Shown one piece after another: positions 37,001 to 49,285 of a stretch of 64,000 nucleotides of DNA (position 1 is the stretch's first letter; each line of letters begins with the position of its first letter). Source of the DNA: Dillenia suffruticosa (Eukaryota; Streptophyta; Magnoliopsida; Dilleniales; Dilleniaceae); the NCBI GenBank assembly GCA_033439265.1, contig JAVTVX010000017.1:4373001-4437000 (forward strand). The letters are read 5' to 3'. Under the pieces are notes generated by a model. The model did not search any database and was not told the DNA's origin. It saw only the letters and a list, made by a program, of their open reading frames with translations. The position numbers and the translations under genes are program-made.

Positions 37001-40000
37001 AAACAAAGTTTTTTTCATGAATCCCAACTAACCTTCTCGCCACTTGATAAGTGCTCATTGCCAGAGAGAAATTTTCTCTTTGGTGTAAATCCAAAGACAT
37101 CATGCAGGAACTCATTTTCCTACAAAAGAACAAGTAGAGGACTTTCTTAAAGTAATCAAATATAAATAATATAGCTCTTAAACCAAGAAGTAAGAAAACA
37201 ACTTTCTTAAAGTAATCAAATAAAAATAATAAAGCCCTTAAACCAAGAAGTAAGAAAACGAAATGCAGAGAGTGAGGGGTAAGTGACAAACCTGCATGTG
37301 TTTAACAAACCCTCCTCCCAGAAAATGCTTCAGGAAATTCAGCTATCCACATAAAACCAAAAGAAGTCACTTGATAAAGTCCACTGTATTCAAAGGCAAC
37401 AACAAGAAACAGCAACAGAGGAGGAGAATGTAGGAACGAAGAGGAGGAAAAGAAACCTGTATTAATTTAGACCAGGTTGATGTGTTCAGTGACTCGCCAC
37501 CAATCTTCATTGAGCTCTCAGGTGAATATCCATCCTGGATGTAGAAAAGGCAGGACTATATCAACCATCCATGACTAAAGAAAGGAGGTAAAAAGATAAA
37601 GTACGAATTCGGTACCTCAAAAAATTCCAAAATATCACGGAACAGGTTCCGTTGACTGTTAAGAAGATCTTTCTTGGTAGAGCCTTTCCCACCAGCCTCT
37701 GCAGAAAGTTCTCTTACTTGATTTAGAACTTTTCCCCTTAGCCCTTGAATGTTTGTCAATGCTTCCCGGGCTCTACTTCCTTCATTTGTTGAATCATCAG
37801 ATTCACCCAAAATCTTATCGAAGCTTCCTATATCAAAGATTAGTGCCAATGCTTCACCAGCAGCAATTCGCACAGTTCGGTCATCTTTATCCAAGAGACC
37901 AGAAAAATAAGAAATTGACCTGGATTAAATAGACTATGACCAGTTAATTTCCAAGCATGTTCATTTGTTAGAAAGGTTAAAAATATTCAAACAAGGAATG
38001 AAGTTCAACCACCAGCTCCATTTCATTAAATTCCAGTGTTGGGTTCCAAGGTCGAAGTCTTCCAACCACAAGGACCATATACAAGATAATAATAATTAAG
38101 AAGAAAAAAAGAATATGGGGACCATGATTCACTCACTCTTGCCAATGCTTAGGGTCAACTCTCCAACCATCCATAGTAGTTAGAAGAAATGACCAAGCAG
38201 ATACGGCGGAAGCTATTAGAGATGCAGAAGGTCTACTTGCAGCAACCTGAAAAAGTTCATCACCAACTTCTGTAAAAGATTGAAGCAATTCTAGTCTTCA
38301 TGCAAAACAAAGAGAAACACTTTTCATAATTCAACTGTGAGCAGCTTTATGCAAAGAAGTATATATTTTTAGGAAAAAAGAAGATACATGTTTGATGTGT
38401 ACACATAAGAATGAACTACCATTCTTATAAGAAAGATAATGCACACATACATTGGGACCCAGCTTTGGATTAACCACTTGCCACATAATTTGCATTGATC
38501 TCTCAGTTTCCTCAAGGTCATTCCCTCCAACAAAAGTGATAACAGCCAAGCACTCCAGCAACTGTCAATATAAATCCACATTGCACAGAACAAGCCCATT
38601 GGGCGTTAAACTCGATCCATGGATCACAGGGCACATAATTTAAAGCATCAATATTTTCTACTTAGCATACCGATGATATCTTCAATGATTCAGAACGAGA
38701 TTTAAGACCATGAGAAATAATAGGCAATGATTCTTCCAGAATTTCATGTGCATTGTCCCCACAGCCAACAGTGAGGGCCAACAATCCTACCAAAGAAACG
38801 CAAAAGGTAAAGATCCTAGCAAAGTGAATGTGCTTCACATAGAGGAAACAACATTGAGAGCTACCAATTGCATGGGATGCTAGGGATATCTCCTTGGCAG
38901 AACCTTTCTTAATGCAACTAAGACACTGACTGAGTAAGGTAACAAATCTGATCACAAGGAAAGAAGAGTCAGCAAGTGTAAACATTGTAGGCTCAACATC
39001 CCCTCACCGAAATCAAAAGTAAATGAAGTGAAAAGGAAAAACATATAATAAGACCAGGATCAATAGGCTGAGTCCTAGAGGCTCTGTCAAAACTTAAAGC
39101 CTATGTTATTACATCAACTCAAGTATAGGTGACAGAGGCAAACTACATACTGGAGAATGTAACGTACACTGACAAGTTTTCCATGAATCCTAAGTCTCTT
39201 AGACCCTATTTAGCAAAGTGATGGGTACAGGTAAGTTGCAACATAGCTCTAAGCAAATATCTATTTTTTTTTTTGACAGCACATAGCTCAGAGCAATGTT
39301 GCTCCACATGGTAACTTGCTCCGCATGATAATGAATTGTTGGTTCTAGATGATACTAGACTACATCAAATTTTTTATCAGGAGTTTTCAGAGCCAACTTC
39401 AGTTCACCTTCTCATCTCAGACAACTTAAAGCTGAAGTCAACAATATCATCCCAGACAGCTTACAAGAAAAGAACATTTTACTTCTAAGCAGACCATATA
39501 TCATTTTCTTCTAAAAGATTCAATCTATCATTAAATTGATTGTATCAATCACTATTTTCCTATCCTCGTTCATCATTCATTGCCTACCCCCCCCAAAAGA
39601 CTCCATGCCTATTGAATAGCCCCTTACAATGCAAAGAAGAGGAATACTATCCTTGCGGCCAATTCAACTTCAAAGCCTGGAAATTCAACTTCTAGGTATT
39701 TTCGGAAAAGAAGAAAGTACTGGGTGTGCCAAGTCAAACAATTAATTTAACAAAAATGCTGTAACCCTTTTGAAATTGATTTACTGTGGAATTATGTGCA
39801 TAAAACGAGAAAGTTATATTCATTTTAATAAGAAACAACCAATCTATCCATTCTTGAAAAATATTCGGCAAGCAAGAAACTGATCTTCACTTCAGCCATG
39901 CACAACAGTAATATTCAACTCTGGTCGGGGCCAAGTTCATAAACATGTTTTTCGTGAATCACAAATCGGTGTCAAAATTTCAATGGCGTTGAGGACTCTT

Positions 40001-40785
40001 CTTAGAAAGTAAATGGAGAACAATAATGAACCTAATACATTCAGAGAGATGGTGCTTACTTCTTTTCAACAAACTGAAGCTGCAAACTAGTACTAAAAGC
40101 TTCGATAATTACAGACAATGCCTTCTCTCTGGTGGAACCCCTATATCAGTAAAATCAAAACAGAAGCACATATTATCGAAAGAACATCAATCAAACCAAA
40201 TCGAGGACACCATCATAGTAATAGAATTTTCCAAGAAGTCAAAATTAGTAGCAGGCAAATCACAATCGACGGACAGAATACCTCTTTTCATAGAGAGCGT
40301 CGAGGGCTTGATCCAACAAAGATTCCTTATCATGCTGAACTTCCTCGTTTCCGGACACAGACATACGATCGGACCTAACAGTGGACGACGACGTGCTCGA
40401 TGTGTCGTCATCCTCGCTCTCTAACATCGCAGCGTTTTTACGCTGAGAACTTCCTGCAAGAGTCAGATTCGTCCAAGGCGAAAATCAACTTCAAATAATA
40501 CATCAACGTATCAAAGATTTCATGCCCGTCAGATTCCATAAATTCTTGAAGAACAACAGTCTAGGGTTTCACGTAAGTCCCAGGAAATTGATCAAGAACG
40601 CAAGGATAATTAGGGAAACCTAACAATACAAGTTATTTCACCTATATAATCGGAAAAATAAAACCTCATTCGATAAACCCCTAATCGGTAGAAATCGTTA
40701 AAAAAAAAAAAAAAGAAAATTCTTAAAATTCTCCCAGAAGAAGGGGGGAAAGCAAAGAGAAGAAGAGGGGCTTACGTTTTCCCAT
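34018..40785 (-). CDS. SAT32: IFRD-family protein, SAT32 orthologue, 13 exons
   Basis: Interferon-related developmental regulator family; the Arabidopsis member SALT-TOLERANCE 32 promotes salt tolerance. Exons in transcript order are 40785-40776, 40453-40282, 40140-40060, 38947-38865, 38786-38671, 38561-38451, 38246-38137, 37919-37616, 37534-37457, 37342-37292, 37119-37033, 34657-34580 and 34068-34018. All phases agree, giving 443 residues, the normal family length. The N-terminus starts MGKRSSQRKNAAM and is acidic and serine-rich. A helical IFRD repeat domain follows, with DKDDRTVRIAAGEALALIF. The conserved C-terminal domain, from about residue 330, contains WSKLIQLNFLKHFLGGGF, FGFTPKRK and SPNSVLNKARTQLLNKE. 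The protein ends GHFAVGLGNEDA. The first coding exon has only 10 bases. Neighbours support the assignment. Confidence 0.93.
34519..34550 (+). repeat. (AAAAT)n microsatellite in a SAT32 intron
   Basis: Pentanucleotide run of about six units, 30 bases from the penultimate coding exon. Confidence 0.85.
35046..35050 (+). repeat. Target-site duplication, left copy
   Basis: ATTTG immediately before the solo LTR; the same five bases follow its right end at 35839-35843. Confidence 0.8.
35051..35838. mobile_element. Solo LTR of a retrotransposon
   Basis: A 788 bp segment starts TGTTGAAAAG and ends TTTTTACA, so it has TG...CA ends, and it is flanked by a perfect 5 bp duplication ATTTG. Read on the plus strand, it has a U3-like GGGCCC-rich region (35330-35430), a TATA box TATAAATAG at 35586-35594 and a T-rich, terminator-like 3' part. 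No coding sequence, primer-binding site or second LTR is nearby, so it is a solo LTR left by recombination. Five-base duplications fit Ty1/copia or Ty3/gypsy elements; I cannot tell which. It lies in the 2.4 kb SAT32 intron between exons 11 and 12, antisense to that gene. Confidence 0.82.
35586..35594 (+). promoter_or_regulatory. TATA box of the solo LTR
   Basis: TATAAATAG, preceded by a CT-rich stretch, in the expected position for an LTR promoter. If active it would transcribe antisense to SAT32. Confidence 0.55.
35839..35843 (+). repeat. Target-site duplication, right copy
   Basis: ATTTG directly after the TTTTTACA end of the solo LTR, identical to 35046-35050. Confidence 0.8.
37141..37260 (+). 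repeat. 60 bp tandem duplication in a SAT32 intron
   Basis: Two head-to-tail copies of exactly 60 bases (37141-37200 and 37201-37260) differ at only a few positions. They begin ACTTTCTTAAAGTAATCAAA and end AAGTAAGAAAAC plus A or G. They occupy most of the intron between exons 10 and 11. Confidence 0.95.
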
Positions 40786-41052
40786 GGAGAGAGAGATGAG
40801 AGATGCTTGTGTCCTCGGTCAGAATCGGCGAGCGAGTGAGTTTTTATTCGTTAGAAGAAGGAACAACGTTGAATTGAAATCTGAAAACAATGAAATCTGC
40901 GTAAAAAGACACCAATGAAACGAAATCGAAAAGAAGAGAAAGGGCAAATCGGTGTTGAGTTGCAGGACAACTTAGCCATTAAAAGAACAGAATGATGTAG
41001 AAAGAGTAATGGATTGAGAGAGAGATCTCCCACAATTGTTCCTTTTCTCTCT

Positions 41053-41060
41053 TATATAAG
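41053..41060 (-). promoter_or_regulatory. Probable TATA box of the SAT32-like gene
   Basis: TTATATAA, a near-palindrome readable on the minus strand, about 270 bases upstream of the SAT32 ATG. It implies a leader of roughly 230 bases that would include a short upstream frame at 40851-40979. Confidence 0.4.
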
Positions 41061-41297
41061 ACGTCCCTCACGAGTATGACTGGCGTGGAGCAAGGATTAA
41101 CAACAAGATGAAGATGGAAGAAGACAACGAAGGTTAATTTTTTGTCGACCGTGCCTTCCAGAATATTTTATTTAGAATTTTGGGTTTTTTGTTTTTTCTT
41201 TTTTTTGGTAATGTGAGGAAGGGAATTATTCAATTTTGTGAGGTGCGGAATATTCGGCGACCGCAATTTCAAATAAGCCGTGCTCCCTGACGCGGCA

Positions 41298-41351
41298 GTG
41301 GCAGTGGCAGAACTTGATGAGCACGTGGCAGTGGCAGAACTTGATGAGCAC
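41298..41351 (+). repeat. Perfect 27 bp tandem duplication
   Basis: Two identical 27 base units, each GTGGCAGTGGCAG followed by AACTTGATGAGCAC (41298-41324 and 41325-41351), about 510 bases upstream of the SAT32 start. Confidence 0.9.
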
Positions 41352-41655
41352 GTGGTTTTAGTTGGTGAAGAAGCGGAGTCGTGTTGCGGCTTGATTTGAG
41401 TGCGTAGCCGAGCCGAGAGAGAAGCACTTGTGAGGAGAGAGAAGTCGGCGCAAAAAATTGGAAATCTCTGGCAACATGTGGGAGTCGTGCGTTTAAATGC
41501 AATGTGAGGTGGCGACATCCTGGGAACCGGTGACCAGTGATTCCGAGAAATGGAATTCGAGTTTCTAGCATCTTTTCTACAAATTTTTGTCACATTCATT
41601 TTTACCCAATTTATTTATTTTATTTTTAATCAAAAAATAAAAATATGTAAATGCA

Positions 41656-41682
41656 TAATATAATATAATATAATATAATATA
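41656..41682 (+). repeat. (ATAAT)n microsatellite
   Basis: Pentanucleotide run of about five units. Confidence 0.85.
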
Positions 41683-44600
41683 TTAAAAATTTTACTTAAA
41701 AAAGTCTCAACTTTTTGTGAAGTTCTATTTGTAATAAAACCATAATTCTCAAATTATCTGAAACAATTAAAAAATATGATAAAAAAATTAAATAATTGTA
41801 ATTCTTGATGTCATGATAAATTTAAAGAGCATATAACTTTATCCTAATTTATGCGAATAAAAACCTCTTGAAATGTGTGTGAATGAGCTTAATACCATTA
41901 TTAGTTTATCTGAAAGTCAATCTCTTAAAATAATAAGAAATATTACTCGCCAAACACACAGGTCAACTAAAGTATAAAAACAAAGTGCCTTTTCTTTTCT
42001 TTCACGTTGTTTGCAATTTTTTGTTTGGGGGGTGGAGTGAAATTTCAAGTTTTAGAGACTTAATAGTCATGAGGTTGGAAAAGTTAATATTAAATTTAGT
42101 TGAAATATAATAAATTTTTTAATGATTTTAATTATTTTTAGAAAAGTTTAAATTTCACTTGTAAAGGTTTATATATTCTTATAAAAGTTTTTGACTTTTA
42201 ATTAAATTTCCTTACCTTTGTCACCGACCAAAGCAAATGAATTAAGAACTAGGATAAGATTCCATTGATTTAATGATGGGACAGTAGATTTCTTTAATTA
42301 ATATTTTGACTTCAAATCTTAATAAACAAAAATTAAATATTAAAAGAATTGATTTTTAAATTAAATTTATAATACTCAAATCCCATTAATTAAACAATTA
42401 ACAGCATTTATTTAAAACAAAATTCCCTCCCAAAAAAAAGGACAAGGGTCAACAACTTCCAATACAAAGAAAGCAAATGCATCAAACTTATTTGAGTTAA
42501 GTGATCGGATACTCTGCCTCTTTAATTAAAGGTTTCGAATTCAAATTTTGAGAATGACAAAAAAGGATTTAAAAAAATTAACTTATAAAATGAAACTCAC
42601 AGTACTCGAACTGTGGTGAAAAAAAAGAAAAAAAAGCAAATACGCAACAGCACATAATGAGTATGTGTGGCCCATATTGCCAGACTCCCGTCCACCGACT
42701 TAGGCATCGGTGTGGGCTGAACCCATCTTAACTTTCTCCAAGATAACAACTCATCTTGCTTAGGTGCAAGTCCCTCGACAACACCCGTTTAGATCGACTT
42801 TAAACCAGCCCATACAAAGTCTTGCTCATATGACTCATTTAAAATCACCATTACAGTTAAGGAAAAATAAGTAAATTTCTTTTTTAAGAATGATATTTCA
42901 ATTTTATCGCAATTATTTTGACAGCAATAAATTTAAAGAACCGATCTTGAAAATTTGGGCATACTTTTTTCGTGGGTAGTTGGAGGTGTCCAAATTCACG
43001 ATTGGCAGGTAAAGCCCATAGCTGCCATCTTAAAGGCGCATGCAGAACTCATATGTGCCTACATTTTGGGCTGGGAACCTATATTTATAATTGTGTTTTG
43101 GACCCACACGTTGGACACGACCGATAAACAGAACAAAGTCATACACAGGTGCTACTGGCACGAAATATGTTTCGCATGAACAATTTTATTGAATGTGGTC
43201 ATCGTCGAGCAATTCAATGCAGGTTAAAAAAGGACAAAAGGAAAATTTCTCAATTATAAAACTGCATAACCTAAAGATAGTAACAGCTTACATCTGAGAT
43301 CGCATTGTAATACATTATTAGAGGTCCCTTTCTGCCTGCCTCGGCCATTAGTCATGGCCAATCTATCTGACCATTGCTGTTGTACTGTATCATAACGCAT
43401 ATAACCTTGTCTTGTCCTTGCAAAATTGAAAAATGAAGATGCAACCAAATAAAATTCGCTGGGAGTAGTTGAAATTCACTGATTAGCTTCTCAGTTCTTA
43501 ACCATTAAGCTTGATCTAAAATACCCACTTAATCTGTTTCAAAGTTCATGTTAAGAGAGTTAAAAGTAAAGGATCGAAGAACGGATGATGTGAACGAGTA
43601 TGAGTACAGGTTGGCAAAGATTTTTGATTGGCAGGGGGAAGATGGGAAGAGAAGACCCATGTGAGCACACTGCCCGGTGGGTTTTGGGAATAGGAAGTTT
43701 GAAAGAGATGAGGGAAGGAAAGGAGGGCAGTCAAAACATTGGGAATCCCAAAACCCCTCTCTACACCCACTTCTCCTCTTCCCCCTTCTTCTCTTCCACT
43801 CTGACTCGACCGTGTGAATACAAGGTAAGATTTTGGTAGAGAATGCACTTTTGTTGAAAGACGGCACAGGAGCTAGTGTTTGTTTCATTCCCCGCCCCCC
43901 TAATGTGCACCTTTTTCTTTGTTGGGTTCCACCTTTTCAGGCCATGCAAATTAGCACGGCAACCTTTCATGGAAAAAGCATATTATATATATATGAGGAT
44001 AGAATGTATAATTAGAAAAGATTGTTCGTATTCTCGTATACCCATCTAGGGTTTGGGTTGGACAGGAGACATGCTTCCTTTCCAACTTTTCTCGTTCCAA
44101 GAGTCCATCACCGCTTGTCTTCTTTTTTTTTTTTCAAAAGAAAAATATTGTTTTTAATTACTATTACAGTCTACTGTCGCATTGCATCTCTCTTTGGAAG
44201 AACTTTGAATATAAGACAGTGGGGGGCCGATGCACCATCCACAAGTGGGTATCCACCAAATTCTTCATTATTTATTATTGGATCACAATGCTCCGATGGT
44301 CCCTTTACACACAATTTCCTGGTCAAAGAAACAATTATGTGGTCCGCACCAAATATATACAAAATTTAATAATTATTTTATGTCTAAACACCGATATTGA
44401 GACAAAATTATACGAAGAATAGCAGTCAAAGTTGAAGTAGCAGTCAAAGCACGCAAAGTTGATCAAACCGGTGGCAGTGGGAATGGTGTTACGAGGCGGT
44501 ATTAATTGGGAGCGTGAGGTAACGACGCTCACTATAATAGGGTGGCCCCCCACACGAATTCCTTAATTTCATGCAGCTGTAAGCAGACAGCCGGTGGCCT

Positions 44601-46065
44601 TGAAATTATTGACATGTTGATTCGCTTAACTTCTTTGTTATTGTTTTCGAAAATTTTCAAGTTCTCGCAAAGATTTGGCATGCTTTTGGTGGTCTAGTCT
44701 GGGTCAGGATTGCTAATGTGTTCATTTTTGTGGGATTGGACTTAATTGGAAAGGAAAAAATGATTACACCTGCTGATTATTCTCTTTATGACTCAAGAAA
44801 TGAAAAAGGGGGTAAAAGGTATTTCACCGTCCACACAACCGCTGGATATGGGTTTGGGATAGTTACCGACCATCCAACCGCTGGGGTACAAGATCAGTCC
44901 TGTTTTGAGAAATTGAATAGTGTATAAAGGACACAGATACACGGACACCAAACATGGATTGGAAAGTACGGTCCTACTTTGGGAATTCAAAGCTGAATGC
45001 GAAAAGGGTCATAGAGGGACTTGTTAGGGAGGGGGGACCCCAACGAAGCAGGCACAGGAGCATGGTATAGTCATTCAAGTTTGAAAATTATTTTTGGTAC
45101 CAAACAGTCTGGGACTCTGGCGACATATGGTGCAGCCATAAAAGTGATTCAGGGTACATTGACATTGACCCACCAAACCCCACCCCACACCCCCGCGCCC
45201 ACAACTTTGTTTCTTTTCTTTAATTCAAAATTGATCCCCGATTTGCAACACCCAACCAATAGACTATAGGCCGTGAAAATTTTAACTTATACTTGCAACA
45301 TTTTACATTTTTTTTGTAAAATATTTAATGAGTTGTAGTGAGTTAAACTCGATTAGATTTCTCAAAAATCACCTGATAGAGAATTATTAGTCTTATCGAG
45401 TTTTAATAAATCTAACTTTTTACATGACTTCATACACAATTTCTAATATAATTTTAATACATAAATTTGATTAATTCCTTATTTCTTTTTGCATCAGGTC
45501 TATTCATTGGGTTATCGCGACTAAACCCATCAATCTTTATGTCAAGAGATTGCAAAGACAACAACAAGGCCACTCATTTCTGAATTACTGACTTTGTCTT
45601 TCAATATAAAAATTTAGTCAAGTTGAACCAATTTAGGGCGCAATAATTTTGGATCTGCAACATGATAAATAGTGCCCCAAGTTTCAAAAGTTTTCGGTTG
45701 GTCACTGACCCAACTGGATTTTCCAAATTTTATTCTACCATCTACCAATAGCTCCTATTAACATTATTAACTACTAACCCTCCAATCTTCAAAAAGGAAT
45801 TCCATGATTCACGGGGAGAAAATAGCATATTTTTCCCTCTTTTCAATGAGCTTCACGGCCAAAGTACAAGCTCATGATTTTTTCTCGTGTAACATTCGGT
45901 TTTTAAAATCGAGATGGACAACAAAAATGTTAATAATTTTTATTCATCATAAGATAAGATGCTGACATGACATTTCGCAGGTCATGACTCATTAAGATCC
46001 AACGAAGACTTTATTGAGGAAATGAATCGACCGCCAAAGCTAATAAAAAGCAAAGGGAGAGGGAG

Positions 46066-46087
46066 CGAGAGAGAGAGAGAGAGAGAG
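46066..46087 (+). repeat. (GA)n microsatellite
   Basis: GA dinucleotide run in intergenic DNA. Confidence 0.9.
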
Positions 46088-47714
46088 GATGTACGGAATC
46101 TAATTTAAGCGGCCCATGGGAGAGGAGACCTTCCCTCAAGTCCTGGGTTTTTTTTTTTTTTTTTCTTTTTTACTTTCTTTACAGTTTTGTTTTCCCTCAT
46201 TGTTAGGGGGAAAAATCAGACTTAAGCAGCACAAAATATATTTGTATGCAAATAATATCAAATTTTAATTTAGAAGATTTTGATTCCATGCATAAGATTT
46301 ACCAATTTGCTTACTATGTTTTTGCATGATTCATTAATCATTAAAAGAATGATTAATCAAGTCCCAGTATTAAAAGAGAGAGGAAAAAAATGGGCTTTTA
46401 GAATTCTTTATAAATTGAGGGAGGATAGACCAATTGCCAAGGTCTGCATACGTCAAGGATTAATGGTTATGTTATAAATCAGTCTGAGCTGAGATGCAGT
46501 AAAGGCCAATTTGATTAATATCATTAACTTCTGTCACCACTCACCATTACAGTAGTCAGGTTCAAAATGCCAGTGTGCAATTTAATAGATAGTTAAGTTG
46601 GTTTTTGGATCTTGTGTCCTCTTCAAAAATTATTAATAATTTTTTTTTAAGGATAAAATAGTGTAAAGATCATTTCTCAAGCCCTATAATTCTGCTTCCA
46701 ATCACTACTAAAGCTCCTCTTAGACTTGGGTTCTCCTTTTAAATCAAATCAAAATCTACGTACATACTAAGGTTCTGAAAGGCTTTATCCTCAGATCGTC
46801 TGACCTCAAGAAGTCTAGCAACTTTGGTAGGAAGTACACAGGATAGATGATTTAGGTTCAACATACTTCGACCAATTAACCCTTGCAATTTTATAAATCT
46901 CTCTGCAGGGGCCTGAACTAGGTTTCTAAGGGAGGAGTCCCCAGTTCATTTATCCTGCCAAACCTTAACAAAGGTGCCACTAAACTAGACTGCCCCGGAA
47001 TAGGAATAATAGGGAGAGACGAGACTGGAGCTTGGGGCACTTCTTATCGCCACTCACATGTGAACCCGTCAACCCACTTAGGTTCTCCATTGTTAATTCA
47101 ATCAACCCGTCAACCCTCTGCATCCAGAGCGAGTAAATTCGAATCTGAATACTAACTCTATTTTATTTAATAATTAGATGAGAAAAATAATTTTTATTAT
47201 GTTCGTAAGCTTAGATTATGGGCCTTCTATTTTAGAAAATTTCCTAAATAGGTTTGCAATATATTAACTTGACATGTTTATTTTAATAAATAAATAATAG
47301 TGAGATGATGAAGTATTGGGTATAATAACCTACAAACTATGGTTATCAAAATTATAGAGTGGATTAATGTGTATTCCAAAGTTGTTTAAGCAATTAGTAG
47401 AGACGGAAGCATTGAAGCATGGACCTCTGTGAAGAGGCTGCGACATTCATGCAAGCTGGAAATCCAATTTTACTCCATATATGTATTTCCTTGACCCAAT
47501 AATGGTTGTAACCATATTGGGAGATGATGAGTCTGGTGGGGGAAGTTATTAGAGAATGGATGCCACAGCAGCCATTTTGGTTTCATACCGAATAGGAAGA
47601 ATGGATTTGACAACCTACGGGAACCAGGTTTTAGCTCAGCCTAACCCTACCCAGCCTAACCCTACTGTGCTTCTCTCGGTTCTGAAATAAGGTCGTACTA
47701 ATTATTAAGCCCCC

Positions 47715-47719
<5 letters not shown>

Positions 47720-47791
<72 letters not shown>
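47720..47791 (+). repeat. (CT)n microsatellite, 72 bp
   Basis: The longest dinucleotide run in the window, about 430 bases upstream of the cyclin ATG. Confidence 0.95.
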
Positions 47792-47795
<4 letters not shown>

Positions 47796-47922
47796 TCTGT
47801 TCCTCGGTCAAAAGTTGCAGGGTCCTCGCACGACACACACACGCATACTCAATGACTCGACAGAGATCCCATTTCGCCACATTTGGACGGGGATAATGAC
47901 GCTTAAATTCAGCACACCAACC

Positions 47923-47927
<5 letters not shown>

Positions 47928-47955
<28 letters not shown>
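47928..47955 (+). repeat. (CT)n microsatellite
   Basis: Second of three CT tracts upstream of the cyclin gene. Confidence 0.9.
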
Positions 47956-47959
<4 letters not shown>

Positions 47960-48068
47960 AGCGCTTAACCGTTAAAGACGAAGAAAACAGCCTTCAAATT
48001 TGGTAACACTCCTCTTTAAAAGAAAGAAATAAAACCAATGAGGAGCACTTTTTATCGCGTCCGCTAAA

Positions 48069-48076
48069 TTTGGCGG
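48069..48076 (+). promoter_or_regulatory. Candidate E2F-type site upstream of the cyclin gene
   Basis: TTTGGCGG fits the WTTSSCSS plant E2F consensus and lies about 140 bases before the ATG. E2F regulation of cell-cycle genes is well known; whether this site works is inference. Confidence 0.35.
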
Positions 48077-48082
48077 CACGAA

Positions 48083-48087
<5 letters not shown>

Positions 48088-48122
<35 letters not shown>
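48088..48122 (+). repeat. (CT)n microsatellite
   Basis: Third CT tract, directly after the candidate E2F site and within or near the cyclin 5' leader. Confidence 0.9.
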
Positions 48123-48125
<3 letters not shown>

Positions 48126-48216
48126 CTCTCTCTAAACGTGGATTCGGTAGCAGTTAAAATATCCAACATCTCACTCACTCAATATACACTTGTTCACTGG
48201 CAGATGCTGGAAAGTG

Positions 48217-49248
48217 ATGAAAACAATGGAGGAATCTCAGTCCTCACAGGTTTCTCTCTCTACCCTTCTCTGTCCAGAAAACGATTCTTGTTTGGATGAA
48301 GATGAAGTCGAAGACGACTCTTTCATTAACTTCAATTCACTCGACAGTCAATACGAGGAATACGTTGCAATGTTGGTCGAGCAAGAGAGGACCAACAACA
48401 GCAACAATAACAATCAATGTCCGTATAATCGCGAAATCTGGTTTAAATGCGCTCGCTTGGATGCAGTCACTTGGATTCTCAATGTCAGTTTCATTTTCCG
48501 AAATCCAAATCCATTTTTTCTTGGTATTTTGTTTGATTTTTTTTTCTTTTTCTCTTTTCCAGACTAGAGCGTTTTTCGGGTTTCGATATAAAACAGCGTA
48601 TTTGTCGGTGACTTATCTAGATCGTTTCCTATCCAAGCGATCAATCAATGTGAGCACCAAATTTCATTAAAAATCTTTTGTTATTTCTGAGATTTTAATG
48701 TTAATAGCCATTCTGGATGCAGAGGGAGAAAATTTGGGCGATTCAGTTGCTATCAATGGCATGTGTGTCATTAGCGGCGAAAATGGAAGAATGCAAAGTG
48801 CCGATGCTATCAGAATACCAAGCACAGGCGGAGGAATTTAAGTTTGAGAATGAGGTCATACAGAGAATGGAGCTTTTGGTATTGGATACATTGGATTGGA
48901 GGTTGAGTTCAATCACTCCTTTTCCTTTTCTCCATTTCTTCCTTCATAAGCTCTTCAATCCAAATCCATCCAAATCAACTACTACTCTCTCTGCACTTGT
49001 CCAACTCATTTTGGCATCAATCCAAGGTACTTCAATTAAATCTATTAGTTATTTTTCTTTACTTTAATTTGATTTTTATTTTCATTAGTTTGCATTTTAT
49101 GGTAGAAATGAATCTACTGGGTCATAGACCGTCGTCAATTGCGGCCGCCGCTGCATTGGCTGTGTTGGATCAGAAACTAACACCGGAAGAATTGGAGTCC
49201 AAGATTAAAAGCATTTCTCTTTGTGGATTACTAGATTCCGTAAGCTAT

Positions 49249-49285
<37 letters not shown>

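Larger units (their letters stand above)
40786..48216. other. Divergent intergenic region between SAT32 and CYCD5
   Basis: About 7.4 kb. The left end holds the SAT32 leader and promoter, including a TATATAA palindrome at about 41053-41060 and a 27 bp tandem repeat at 41298-41351. The middle is AT-rich, with an ATAAT repeat at about 41656-41682 and a GA run at 46066-46087. The right end holds three long CT tracts (47720-48122) upstream of the cyclin gene. Open frames of up to 143 codons occur but none has domain-like sequence. Confidence 0.55.

Noticed and set aside
41168..41599. 143-codon minus-strand frame upstream of SAT32
   Set aside because: Its Ser/Ala/Thr repeats come from the 27 bp tandem duplication and no family is recognisable.
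43529..43888. Overlapping frames of about 100-119 codons
   Set aside because: Several frames on both strands are open at once in pyrimidine/purine-biased DNA, with no conserved motif or splice pattern.
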